Shown in pieces: positions 48,066 to 59,806 of a stretch of 64,000 nucleotides of DNA. Under the pieces are notes generated by a model. The model saw only the letters and a program-made list of their open reading frames with translations, was not told where the DNA came from and made no database searches. Source of the stretch: Sanguinoderma infundibulare (Eukaryota > Basidiomycota > Agaricomycetes > Polyporales > Polyporaceae); assembly GCA_032821775.1 (NCBI GenBank), contig JAVLRN010000005.1:1-64000 (forward strand), written 5' to 3'. Positions within the stretch are counted from its first letter, which is position 1. Each line of letters starts with the position of its first letter. The position numbers were made by a program, and so were the translations under genes.

Positions 48066-50276
48066 TCAGTCAGCATGCCCACCCGATGCGGGCCCACGAC
48101 TCGACACAATCATCCCTCTGCAGCATGAGACGAACCTGGTCTCGAACACAAATTGCATCTCTCCCACCGTCTGCATCCATATTGTCTCCCTTTCTCGCGT
48201 GACGCCACGCAAGACGAGGCCGCGTTTCTCGTAGAGCGCACGCTCGTCCACCATCCCCGTCTCTTCAGTTGAAGGCGGCACGTCATCCGGGCTCGTCGAC
48301 CAGTATCCCAGAGGCATCCGAAAACCCTGACCGTCGTCAGCCGACACGCGCTTCCGGGCCCAATCTTCGTAGAAGTACAGCAGGTCTGGGACATTCGCCC
48401 GATCTCCGAATTCCTCCGTGCGCGCGTTCTCGCTGGGATCGGTAGCGTCGTCCAAGCCCTCAGGCAGCAGGCCTGTTATCATGTAGATACGCACTCGCAT
48501 GACTTGCGGGGCAGGCACCACGTATCATGACTCTCTGCTTAGGCTTCGAGCGGGTGAAGGGAAGCGACGGGACGTACCAAGGCCGATGTCTTCCGCGACG
48601 GGGTACGACACCTTATCTATCACGTCCTCCATAAACCATCTCGAGACGTCCTGCCAGTGCCGGTTGCCCGCGAGCTCGAGCGTGAATGTGAGGACCCGAT
48701 TGGCACTGTCTCCACGAACAGTATGTCTTTTTGCAGGACGCAAAAAACAAGGTCAGCAGAATGCGACGAGGCCCGCCTGCCAATCCGAGTCCGACGCGCT
48801 AACCTTCTCCACCCGTTCGCAAGGACGACGGTCTCCCCACCCTGTTGTGAGGTGCCGCAGGCTTCCACCTCTTCCTCCACCTGAAAGCTGACTTTCCGAA
48901 GCTCATTCTCTCCTAGAATCCTTTCCCGCTCGCAGCCCGTGCCAGATCTATAGGTCATCGACGGCGGGCGAGCAACCCTCCTGGCCTTGCACGGGCATGG
49001 ATAGCGTCCGGGACCCGTCGCAGACCATTCAGACGTCGCAGTCGGATCCCACAACGGCGGGAAACACGGGTGTGAGAGACGAACGCATTGGCCTACAAAG
49101 GGGATTTGGATGCCAGCCCAGTACTTCCTGCAGAGACGGTCAGTGTGTTGCGATGCGTGGAAGAGGAGCTGCTTGAGTGTGTAGTTTTGATCTGAGGTGA
49201 ACCGTATACTGCGAAGATCTGGCGGGAAGATGCGTGAACGTCAGTATGACAACTATCAGGAAGGCTAAGCGTCGTATACCCTTCGCTAGGTCCCGTCGGA
49301 CGTCTAGGTGCTAGAAAGAACTTTCAATCAGCTCTGAGATGTAGACCGATCCGATATTCAGATACTTGCCAGTTGTAATAGGTCAATCGCGCCCGGGAGG
49401 ACAGGCATAGACCAACTGCTGAGGTCCCACTGCAATCTCCCGTCGGGTTGTACACAGAGATCAGGGGGGAAGAGCATGTGGATCTGAGAAACATGCAATC
49501 AGCATTAACTCGGTTGTAGTCGCACAGCAGCCCTACGTCCGATTCAGAAGAGGGCGCCCGCAAGCCATTTTTCTCCATGAAGTCAAACGCGGACTACGTG
49601 GGTGCAGCATTTTAATATCATCACCACCCAACGACAAATGCGGTATTAGTACGAACACTAAGTTGGCTGATCTAAATATCGACGACACTCGGCTTAGTGC
49701 ATCATCCCTCGGAATTTCGAAGGACTTACGCATTGCGTCAAGAAACGTAACCTGGTAGTTCCTTCAAGCTTGGACAAGGACTCTACCAATCCGTAACCTG
49801 GGGAGCATGAGCGTTGAGCTTGCTTGACTTGACGTTGTAGCGATAGGATGAGAACGAACCGCTCATAACATTCGCCTCTTGAACGATGAATGCTTGATAT
49901 GGATCGTGCCGCGAGTACCCCAGCGTTTGCACTATGTAAGGATGCCTACGCGCCGTGACATGGCTTTCAACCCAGATAAACAAACCGGTAGAAAACGCAC
50001 CACACACGCTTCGACACGTTCACAGCCGCGGCGAATCTTTCGTCTGCGCGGGGAAACCTTCTCACAACCACCGCGGATCCAGATGGGCGCAGTCTTGCGC
50101 GATACCGAACGACAGGTTCATCGGCATGATCCGCACTGGACGGCCATTGGAACTCGTGCCCGATCTCGTCCAGCAACTCGACGTCCTCCCTCCCGAAAAG
50201 CTTCATCTGGTTCACGACAAGGGAATTAGTTTCACGAGCACGAATGCACTGAAAACTTGAAGTCGCAATGCACCGT
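48066..50276 (-). pseudogene. Kinase-like N-lobe and C-terminal part of the split MLKL-type gene
   Basis: Reading away from the inserted element, the minus strand gives LFGREDVELLDEIGHEFQW, then the first strands of a kinase N-lobe (VVRYRARLRPSG, SAVVVRRFPRAD). After a phase-keeping intron near 49931-49987 comes HPYIVQTLGYSRHDPYQAFI, the alphaC-beta4-beta5 region. The VAVK position reads VVVR, so the ATP-binding Lys appears replaced by Arg. No HRD or DFG motif was found. Farther down are family-like but unnamed exons (FTSDQNYTLKQLLFHASQHT near 49180; WFMEDVIDKVSYPVAEDIGL near 48600; NVPDLLYFYEDWARKRVS near 48370). Frames between them could not be joined cleanly. This is the downstream half of the gene that starts at 53856. 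Confidence 0.6.
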
Positions 50277-50289
50277 CATCAGTACTTCG

Positions 50290-50485
50290 GGAAATTGCTT
50301 AACGGTGCTTAACGGGGCCGTTAAGCACCGTTAAGCACGTTAAGCAGCCGTTAAGCATGGTAAGCACGTAAGCCGTAAGCATGGCTGTTTTGGCTGTTAA
50401 GCAGACCTGCAATTCCACAGGTCGCGCCGCGTTAAGCTCATTAAGCATGTTAAGCATGTTAAGCACATTAAGCATGTTAAGTACG
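50290..50485. repeat. Left subterminal TTAAGCA-word cluster
   Basis: More than a dozen copies of TTAAGCA(C/T) and its complement in both orientations, some only a few bases apart, with local palindromes such as GTGCTTAACGGGGCCGTTAA. A similar but shorter cluster lies at the other end (52155-52255). They are plausible transposase-binding sites. Confidence 0.75.
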
Positions 50486-51624
50486 GCGCACACTGCAGTG
50501 GGAGGATGGAAGCGGACGATATATATTGGGTATCCACACGTAGAGAGACGAGTTTAAACCGAGGGGAATTAGGCACCTCTGAGTGATCGAAATATGGTAA
50601 TAATGGAGTCAGTGGGGTATAAATTGTCAGACAGTTAAAGATCTATGGTTTACGACGTCCGACGCTTGAGCGCGGAGCGCGGGGGGAGCTTGGGAATTAG
50701 TCGGCGCTGCACGTCAAATGCGCACGCCTGCCTCGTTCATCCAGTCGGTGTTAGGTTCGGGGTAGTGCTACGCGGGGACGAGAGCGAGGAGGGTGATGTT
50801 CGACGCTGCAGCGGGGATAGAACACGACGATAACACTCACGGCAAGGTCTGGTGGTAACTCCTGCCCCGAGGCTGGAACTGTGAACCGCTCGTTGCCCAC
50901 AGCTGATCGCTGGATAGAACACAAGAGTTAAGTTGACGTGCATCGATGAGCACGCAGCGACTGAAACACTCACCCTCGGCGGTTGAACCAGCCCTTCCTG
51001 CGATGCTCCGGAGGAATGGGAGAAGGACAAAGGAGATTGTTGTTCGAGCGGACATTGTGCTTCGGGATGGGGATGAGTGGGCCCAGGCCCAACATGGCAA
51101 AGGGAGAGCTTCCGTGAGTCGGAGACAGAGCTTGCGCAGCACCTGGAGCGCTGCGTTGCCGAGTGGTGCTTTGCGGGGACGGAATCTGCGTGCCTCGATG
51201 AGGAGGAGCGGGGAAAGAATTCGCCAATGAGCTCATCAACACTACTCCAAGAGGTTACGCGGGATTCGCACGCGCAGGCATTCTTGGTCTATCTACACAC
51301 AGAGCCCCAGTGCGCAGCCGAGCAGGCAGTACGATGTGCACCAAGTTCAGAGAAATGCCAAAGACTCGAAATTAATGAGAATGGCCCAGGCAAGCTTCGG
51401 GGGGTCGTCCAATTCTCGTCTAGGAAGAAGCATGATGAGGACGACCATGGGGTGAGGAGGAGAGTGACGGCCTGGCGACGACGACGGAACCAACTGCTCT
51501 CGGCTAGCGCCCATGTTTACGTTTAGGGCCGGCGCGCAGCCACTTGAAGACCTTGACGCTCTCACCGAGCACAGCTTCCCCTAATACTTTTGATTCTATG
51601 CTCTCCTCGGGCACTCTGCTTCCT

Positions 51625-52010
51625 ATCAGAAGACGCATTCAACACCCTCCCTATTACTGTTGAACTGGAGATGCGCCGATGCACGCTTTCCTCGAGTATC
51701 CTGCAGCTCTCTCAATACCTCGAAGACCTCGAGTTCATGGACAAGCCCGACCACGAATCAATATGCTTTGCTCTCAAAACCCTACCGCAAGACGCTCATG
51801 CCTCTCGGTCGCAAGATTGCTGCATTCCCGCTCGAGCCACCGCCCGCTCGCGCGGAGATCGTCGCGGTCCTCTCCTCATCATCAAACCTCTTCGTTGACT
51901 CGCACGATGCACGGGACGCGGCATCCGATGCCCACCGGAAACTCCGGCACCTGTCTGGTGACCGAGATCTCATTGGGGCAGGTGTACACTACACATATTT
52001 ACGCGCGGGG
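51625..52010 (+). pseudogene. DEAH-box RNA helicase fragment (winged-helix/HA2 region)
   Basis: The plus strand reads EMRRCTLSSSILQLSQYLED, LEFMDKPDHESICFALKTL, then after a frame change near 51785 PLGRKIAAFPLEPPPARAE and VAVLSSSSNLFVDSHDARDA followed by DAHRKLRHLSGDRDL. These are the post-helicase signatures of DEAH-box RNA helicases: the P-E-x-x-R-x-x-L region, the D-F-x-D-P-P segment, LGR-x-x-A-x-FPL-x-P and the GDH-like end. Motor motifs I-VI are absent. It lies inside the TIR element, so it is best explained as a captured gene piece. Confidence 0.75.
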
Positions 52011-52274
52011 AGTGTCGGCTGTGCAGAGGAGCTTTATCACCGAGCCCCCTTGTGGAAATAGTGAACTGGGTGAATGTGAAATGATTCTTCGTCAACACGT
52101 TATGCTTTGTGATCCACGTAGAAACTGTGTACTAGTAGTTCAGAATGGATTGGGCAGAGCTGCCTTAACGCGCTTACGCACTTAACGGTGCTTAACAGTG
52201 CTTACCATGCTTACGTGCTTACGGGCGGCCATTAAGCACGTTAAGCACGTAAGCAATTTCCGGGTTTACTGATG

Positions 52275-53856
52275 GTCCCATCCTGCATCCCACACGCCTG
52301 CGATAATTGCACCAGCCTGGTCTCAATGGCACCAGTCGTGGATAGTACCATCGCGCCGACTCGATCCGCATCGTCCGCGTGCCGCAGTAGCCTGTACTGG
52401 GTATCTGAAATCGAATCCATCCGTTCGCTTGTGTATAGAGCTGACTGGATCTGGAACCGCATCGTCAATAGCCCGGACCCCAATGGAAACGAGCATATAC
52501 CAATCCCAAAAACTCACGCTAAAGATCCGGAACCCGTCGTCGAGCCTGGCGGTCAATCGTGAGAGGTCATCGGTGAGACGGCTTTGGTGCGCGAAAGTGG
52601 ATAGGAAGCTTCGCTTTTCCTGTCACCGCATGAACGCCTCGATCTCTTCTAGCGTGCTATACCCGAGCGTGCTATCAGTATATAGGGTCTACGCTTACCA
52701 AAGATAGTTACCCACCAAAGCAGCGTTGCCAGATGTTCAGAAGTTGAGTTTGAAGTTGAACTCGAAGTCCGCAGATGATCGTACAGAGCAAGCGTGAACC
52801 GTGCGGCGCGCTCTGCGAGCTGTCGGCATTGTTCCTGCATTTGCTTGACATTCTGTACCAATATGGATTAGCGATAGCAACGGTATACGGTCATGCGTAT
52901 ATGCGTACCTCTGCGGTCTCCGCGATATGCAGGGTAACGCTTATCACCGGCTTTAGGAATGGGACAGGAACGCCGTCCGACAGCTTCTCGACAAGACGGA
53001 GGGTGTTCAAGGTATTCTGCATGAGACGGAGAAGGTTTGAAGGGTGCAATCGTGCTAGAGAGTAAGTGGGTGCCGAGCGAGGTCAGGAAATGAACCTCAC
53101 GCTTTTGTAGAGACTGGGGTCCGCCCGCGTCGAGGCTGTGTGCACATGTACCATGGCGCCTCAGCCAACCTTCTATCACCTGGCGTGGGCGCATCAGACC
53201 GCGGGACACAGGCGATACACTTACGATTATCGAGAGGGACCCCAAATAGACCAAAGTAAATATCATCGGCGCTGCTTGAGGTCGAGCACGAGATAGTATG
53301 AGAAACCGACCATGAATGCAGCATCGCCCTAATGCACTGTATTGTGTACGTTATCTTGGCCATCTCACTTCTTCTCTCCGATGCGGTGCTTGTACATGGT
53401 ATCCATGTCGAGTTTTCAAGTTACTCGTCCCTGGCGTGATGTCATCGAATCGGCACACTGAATATGCACGATGCCCAAGTTCTCATAACCTGCTCCTTTC
53501 CACTCCATAGCTGCTGAACAGGAAGTCGTGAACATCGGAAGCTGATGGATCCGAAGCGAGCAGTCATCAGAAAAGTCACGTACCGGACAACCGACAACCG
53601 ACAATGCATCGAGTAGATCTGGGGCCTCCTGAGGCAGCTACTAGAAACGAAAAGCATCATCGGATCTGAAACAACACCAGTGAGTGAATACGATATACGT
53701 ACTAGATGTCCCAGACACAGATAAAAACCGCTCTGCCCTCTCCGGAAACTTGTCTGCGCCAGCACAGCTCGACTCCCCTGCCGTCGGACAACGTCCCTTG
53801 ACCCACTTGAGCCCGTCAAACACACTCGCCGCCGGGCGTCCACTCGACGGCACCAC
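52275..53856 (-). pseudogene. MLKL-type helical N-terminal domain, upstream half of split gene
   Basis: From a start at 53856 (first exon with GLKWVKGRCPTAGES) the minus strand leads through short introns to NTLRLVEKLSDGVPVPFLKP and VKQMQEQCRQLAERAARFTL. The pattern is that of the MLKL-NTD/HET-S-like four-helix bundles found at the N-terminus of many Agaricomycete signalling proteins. Next come LEEIEAFMR, an in-frame TGA, and FAHQSRLTDDLSRLTARL, then FQIQSALYTSERMDSISDTQ and a short tail that runs straight into the inverted-repeat element at 52274. Outside the TGA, near 52627, splice phases are kept between the exons I checked. Decay therefore includes at least a stop and the insertion. Confidence 0.65.
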
Positions 53857-53872
53857 CTGTGTCGGTCCGTGA

Positions 53873-54470
53873 AATATTTGATGGAATGTTAGTTATAGTT
53901 ATACGCAAATTTTTTAGCCCAGTGACTATCAATGGCCCCCCAAATATTTCGTGCTTCCCCCCGACATATTTCGACGTGTCATCCGGGTGTCACTTCAAAT
54001 ATTTCGGCTGTACTTACAAATATTTGTCTCATCCTGTGGACGTCATCGTCAATGTAGTAGATACTCCCCCAGGGGACTCTCCCAAATATTCTCAAATATT
54101 TCGAGATATTTCGTCCGCAGTCAGGAAGCACGAGGCGTGCCCCTAGTTGATGTGTCCCCCGGATATTTCGAAATATTTCGAGCGAGCGGGAGGGACGTCC
54201 CCCCCGAATATTGCCAAATATTTCAACCAAGCGGGAGGGATGTCCCCCCCGAATATCTCCAAATATTTGAGGGGCATGTGCTCAATGCCAGTCTCACAGA
54301 TAAACGACAAATGTTTGGCAGCTTGAAATATTCTGACCAGCTCCAGTCAGTGCCGTGGAGCACCTCTCTCCCTCTCTCCCTTTCGAATATTTCGAAATAA
54401 ACTCAAATATTTCAACACCAGTCTGTCGTGCACGTCCCGCAGATATTTAGCGGCAAGAACAAATATATTG
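53873..54470. repeat. AAATATTT-rich repeat, copy A
   Basis: About 600 bp packed with the palindromic word AAATATTT and GAATAT-type variants, interspersed with G/C blocks such as GGGAGGGACGTCCCCCCCGA. From TATTTGTCTCATCCTGTGGA (54022) to ACAAATATATTG (54470) it is closely similar to copy B at 57067-57575, same orientation. The right edge abuts the ISWI-like fragment exactly at its GKTLQT motif. Confidence 0.85.
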
Positions 54471-54800
54471 GTTTGGAGCGTCTTGCCAACACATGTATCA
54501 CACATAAGGCTATGCATACCATCTCGTGTGGCGAGAATTCCGTTCAGGCCATTGCAGTGTAATGAAACCATCCAGTTCAAACCCTGCAATTGATATGGGC
54601 GCATTGTTCTGTGGATATCTGCTGGTGCGAGGGGTAGGCAACAGGCCTCAGAAGCAAACTAAAGCTAGACGATATACGCACAGCTTGGCGACTCCTCAAA
54701 CACGAACGGCTCGTCGCTCCCATCCGCCGCCAATTCACCATCCTTGAGAAGCTCCTCATCCTCCTCTTTCTGACTTTCGGTGATGAGCAACTTTATCCCT
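54470..54800 (-). pseudogene. ISWI-type SNF2 ATPase fragment
   Basis: The minus strand reads [20 protein letters not shown] and PFVFEESPS, then after an intron [20 protein letters not shown] and NGILA. These are the AutoN-to-motif-I segments of ISWI chromatin-remodelling ATPases. The Walker A region is disrupted: about 40 bases that look like a decayed intron separate NGILA from GKTLQT, and immediately after GKTLQT the sequence becomes repeat copy A. No other ISWI exons are seen nearby. It is a captured or stranded gene piece. Confidence 0.8.
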
Positions 54801-57060
54801 ACAGCCCCATTGTGAGACAAGGTATTCATTACGACACCTGAAAAAGCAACTTACACACCTTTCTTCCTTCCACCACTCTTGGGCTTCAGTTGCGCGTCCG
54901 GTAGGGCCACATATTTAGGCTCGCGTGCCGAGAAAGCCTCTCCGTGGGACAGCCTCGCCAGCGAAGTCGTCCACTAACCATGTGCGTGTTCAAAGTTATC
55001 TGGGGCATGAGCTCACAGGAGTCGTCCCAGACAACTTTGAACATGCCTGTGTGCAACTACCCTCCCCGGTGCCAGTGGTCCCGCCCGTAGACACGTCTCA
55101 AAGATGTTCGTGCATGGGCGAGGGTACACGAACGCAATCTAAAGGCCATTCGAGCTGAGGGTCACGAGGTCGTGCCATAGCCGCATCCAGGTGACATGTC
55201 ATCTGTGTCCTCGTCCTCACCCTCTTTCCTGTAACCAGGTATTGTGGGACGCGACCGGTGGGGTTGAATAAAAGTCAATATGAGATGTACGCACGTGCCC
55301 CACATGATCACAACGCCCCCGACTGCGACACAATAGATCAAAGCCAGTCCCCACCGCAATCCAGACGATCATAGAGATATCGTCGTGCAGTCCATGTGGA
55401 AGCCACGTGTTGGTGCAAGGGGGTGGAAAATAGTCGTAGTCACAGGTCACTCACCTGTGCCTTATCCATCTCCTGCCGCTTCATCACCAGGACCACAACG
55501 CGGGCCTTCCTGTCAAGTAGAAGCCATCGTTAGCCGGAAGCAGCACCAACCGCCGTCGCCCTGTGCCAAATTTTATGCGTCCGTCCGCAGTTCTACCAGC
55601 AAAACTTCAAACATGTTCGAAACGATGACGAAAGACGTGAAAAAACAAGGTCAAAGGATGGCCATAGGGGTAGGAAAGGAACCCCACGTGTAAATATGCA
55701 CCTTTGCCCCTTCGCTCTGCAGCTCATCAATCTCCATGTTGTCCACAGGTTCATCATACTCGCTCTCTTCACCTTCGCTCTCTTTCATAACAGTTATGAG
55801 GTCCCTGTGAAGTTCAAACTGGTGAAGAAAAACCGTACCTGACGCGAAACGATGTTGGTAGGCACCACGTCACTGAGGACATCTTCCTCCATGCAGATAT
55901 CTAAGTGCTATATTATCTGGCATGAGCATCGCAGTAAGCAGTTGTTCGGAGAAGACGCACACTCATGGTTTGGGGAGGGGATGGGCGAGGTGCTGGTGGA
56001 GGCGAGGACAGAAGTGCATAACCGAGTGTGACACGCAACTGTGCTCCGGCGTCTCTCCAGTTACCTCTTAGCCACGTGACTCTGGTCACACTTTACCGAA
56101 CATCCATGACATCGGTCCAGGTCTAGGCTCCCGGCGACTGTTCAGGGGCAACTCACCTCTTGTGTCCCCTTTGCGTGTGTTTGGCGCAGGATTGGTGTGC
56201 TTCCAACTACTGGGCCCTGTTTGTTCACCAGCTACCTCACTGGAGGAGGTGAGTGGTGTTGCGAGCCTGAGTACGAGTTGACTCACAGCTGAACTACTTC
56301 AAAGTGTGTAGACTATGACGGAGGTACAGTTTTGTTTCGCCATCTGTCACCATCCACTAGTTTCAGGCTGATCCCATTTGCTCTAGACGTCGCCATTGTC
56401 ATCTACGATGAGAGGCTCATCAAGGACTTCGGCACGCAACCACTATGCAACAGCCGGTCGACTTCATCAAAGACAACTTTCAGAATATGGGCATCATCCA
56501 ACAGATTACCAACCTCGCCAAGGGATCTTGAAGCAGTGCACCATTTGGGTGTGAGTCGCCGGAAGTTGCAGGAGAGCCTCCTCTCAGGGCTCTCTCCCCC
56601 GCTGATCGGCCTGTATTCTCTCTTCCACCAAGGTTTCATTTACGCAAATGGATACCACACGGCCGAAACCATTCGCCACACGTTCATGTAAGTTCATCGT
56701 CTCCCCTGGGTTTCAGCCCGACACCGGCTCACAAATTCACCCGGAAGGTTCAACACCGTGCTCGACTGCCGCAAGACCGGCCATTGCGTCAAGACTGAAG
56801 TCTTCAAGGCAGACAAGAACAAGTTCGACAGAAGACTTCCCGACTACCTTCAGTCGCCCAAACAGGCCAAGTGGGGATCCGAAGCTGGGAGCTTTCATCC
56901 TAGACCACCTCTACGAGGCCAGCCGGAAGATGTGGGACGAAAAAATCAAACACTATGACAATCTGCAGCTGAAGGTCTTTAGCACCGATGAGGACCTCAT
57001 AAAGCCCTGGATGATGGTGCAGCCCTTCCTCAACGACACCTCCCGTCGGGCACGACCCCT
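54801..57060. other. Region between the two AAATATTT repeats
   Basis: Possible exon pieces on the plus strand include PVDFIKDNFQNMGIIQQITN near 56460 and AFILDHLYEASRKMWDEKIK near 56905, both protein-like with adjacent splice-like sites, but in different frames and without a family I can name. With the flanking direct repeats this may be the body of a mobile element or a relic carried between repeats. Confidence 0.35.
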
Positions 57061-57061
57061 T

Positions 57062-57575
57062 CCTCATCTATTTGTCTCATCCTGTGGATGTTGTCGTGGA
57101 TGTAGTAGACACTCCCCCAGGGGACTCTCTCAAATAGTCTCAAATATTTCGTCCGCAGTCAGGAAGCACGAGGCACGCCTCTAGTTGATATGTCTCCCCA
57201 ATATTTTGAAATATTTAGAGCCAGCGCAAGGGACATCCCCCCCGAATATCTTCAAATATTTCCAGGAGGGGGAGGGACGTCCCCCCCGAATATTTCCAGA
57301 TATTTCAATCAAGCGGAAGGAACACCCCGCCCGAATATCTCCAAATATTTCCAGGAGAGGGGGCAGGGACGTCCCCCGCGAATATCTCCAAATATTTGAG
57401 GGGCATATCATCAACGCCGAGTCTCCCCAATATTCGACCTACCTCAAATATTCGGTCGGTACAAGTCGGCACTGGGAGAGAAGTCCCTCTCCGCCTCCCT
57501 GGCAAATATTTCAATCTCAACCCCCGTGTGCCACACATGTCCCCCAGATGTTCAGCCGTAACAACAAATATATTG
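57062..57575. repeat. AAATATTT-rich repeat, copy B
   Basis: A direct copy of the 54022-54470 repeat about 3 kb downstream, slightly longer because an internal block (GGGACGTCCCCCCCGAATAT plus CTCCAAATATTTC-type unit) is present about four times instead of two to three. The shared end sequence is ACAAATATATTG. Confidence 0.85.
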
Positions 57576-59806
57576 AGATATATTCTACATACACTTCGTG
57601 GCGGGATCGACCTCCCCCACGCACACCGATGCCTCACTGCCGCATCGGGCACTGTACGTGATGGGCGCGGGAACGACTTCCCCCGCCATGCGCCTATGCA
57701 TCTATGTGTTCTGCCAGCACCCCATCCCACCATCCACGCGTCCACGCCCCCTGCTCGTCGTTCAATCCAGCCAATGTGAGTACTTACTTTCGTCTTCTCT
57801 TCCCTCTCCCTGTTCTGCCCACTCCCATCTCGGTTGACATTGGCCATGTATGGACGTCTCCCTGCATCCATGTTCACCAGCCTGGACATTCGTCCTTTGG
57901 ACGTTCACCGGCATGGGCCAATGCCCATGTCGTTCCTGCATCCACGTTTGCTGGCAGGAACATTCGCGCTCGTCCCCGTCGATGCGTTCGTCCCCATCGA
58001 TGCGCTCGTCCCCCCATCCATGTTTGCTGGTGGGGACATCGCGTTTGCCGGCGTGGGCCAATGTTGATGGCGCAAACGTCCCCGCGGGTGAACATCCACC
58101 AGCCACAGGGACGAACCCATCGACGAGGACGCACCCGTCGACGTCATCCCTACACGCGTCGATGTTCGCGCATGCGTCGGCAGGGACCAATCTCCCGTCG
58201 ACGTTCGCCCACCTTGACGGATGTCCACGCGTCAACGTCGTCCCCACGCCTGTCGATGTTCGCTCCTCTCCATTGGCTCGGCATCATCTTGCTAACTTCT
58301 TCCTGGTGTGGTACTCCTCAGCAATTCCCTCCCCATGCATCCCCGCCTCGCAACCCGTCACTATGAGGTACGTCCGTTTGACTATTCGTGCTTGCGGCTT
58401 CCTCATCTTCTTCCAGACTTTCGCCAGGCTTTTGGCCATCGGAGGATGCGCGCACGTCCCCATCCCCTGGACCGCCTTCGAGAAGGTGAGTTATTTCCCC
58501 TTGTTCATATCTTTATCGTTAATTCCCGTAGGCCATGGTGAGTATTGGATGCGAGATCACCAATCAGAAGGGCGCAAAGTGCCGTTTTGTGGCACCAGCC
58601 TGGCTTGGCCGGGGGAAATTGTCCCTCGCGAAGGTATGCCGTTCCTCTACAAGTGGTGCTTATTTCTGCTCACCACCTGCGTCCAGCCTAAAAACGGTGT
58701 CATCGACAAGTGCTCTCAGCTGAGCACTGCCGTTCTTCTCAGTTTGCAGCTCCACATCAACCCCGAACTCATCCAGCGTTGTGCACCGTGATCCGGACTT
58801 CCAGGAATAGGGCACGCCGTCCAGGGTCAAAGACGAGGTGCGCCAGGCTGACTGGTATGCTCGGAGCGCATCCAGGCGTTCAGAGACAGATGGGCCGTTG
58901 TTTTCCACACGTACGACAACAAATAGATGAATGCATGTACTTCGTTGTGAAGAGCTTTGTCATATAGCGCTGCTTCCAGACGGCCTGAACTGTCCGTCGC
59001 TTCGTCTTCCTCAATGGTCTCATATTCGAGGCACAGCCTTTGACATCATTGAAAGCCTTTATCCCTGGCATCAGGTGGCATCATAGGGGCCCTGTCGAAC
59101 GTCACGCCGAAGGCACTGGCAGAACTGCTCATACCACCTCCGCTTGTCCGGCATGCCAACCGACGGACCACAAGCAAGTCGAGGGCGAGATGGACGTACT
59201 CCACGACCGTCACGTAGCTCAGAGGTTTACTTATGCAACCTCCCCGGGCGTGGCCAGCTGTGGACGGCCCCGCACAGCAGCGTCTCCCACCTCCATGAGA
59301 TGCTGCCCGTTATCGCTGAGCTCAAGGACATCCGTGTCAAGGCAGTGCCACAAGGTGACCTCTTCGATGGGAGGATGACCTGAGATACGGGGGCGGGCAC
59401 CACCGTTTTGGAGATAGTTTGTGGTCGCCATATCCTTGGGTTTGGAGTTCCAGAAGTCCGGAGCACGGGACGTGGATATCGATGTAAACGGCGATGGGGT
59501 GGGATACATCAAGAACCAATCAATGAATGATCACATGGGGGTCCGAAGCCCATCGTGTCTGATGTATGCGATAGAGGTGCCACCTGTGCCCAGGTTCACC
59601 GTCTTTACCCTAAGACATGTCCCCAACCCCAGGTTGTCCACACCCACCTCCCCTGATGAACCATGGAGCCCGCCTGGTTGTCTATCATCGGCCGTTCCAG
59701 TACGGACAGCACAGCGATGGACGCCTTCCATGATGTTGTGTGACAACTGCTAGCCACCACCACTTTTGAATGCATCGACGACATCGAGAGGGCTATAGCT
59801 AAATTT
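57576..59806. repeat. Degenerate tandem repeats and short exon-like pieces
   Basis: Between about 57840 and 58270 short words such as CGTCCCCGTCGATGCGTTCG and CATCCATGTTTGCTGG recur irregularly, giving open frames on all strands with no meaningful protein. After that, plus-strand pieces (for example GCEITNQKGAKCRFVAPAW near 58550, and LHEMLPVIAELKDIRVKAV near 59310) look like scattered exons of an unrecognised gene, with stops between them. Confidence 0.45.

Larger units (their letters stand above)
50277..52274. mobile_element. Non-autonomous DNA transposon-like element with TIRs, 1,998 bp
   Basis: The left end reads CATCAGTACTTCGGGAAATT and then GCTTAACGGTGCTTAACG. The reverse complement of the right end reads CATCAGTAAACCCGGAAATT and then GCTTACGTGCTTAACG, so these are imperfect terminal inverted repeats of about 38 bp. 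Both ends carry clusters of short TTAAGCAC/GTGCTTAA words (50290-50485 and 52155-52255), like the subterminal repeats of hAT- or Mutator-type elements. No transposase is inside. A target duplication is not clear: flanks share only AC, or AT if the ends are taken as CAGTA/TACTG. The minus-strand MLKL-type gene continues on both sides. Confidence 0.7.

Noticed and set aside
53873..57575. LTR retrotransposon bounded by the two AAATATTT repeats
   Set aside because: The repeats lack TG..CA ends, differ in internal copy number, and no gag, protease, reverse transcriptase or integrase motif lies between them.
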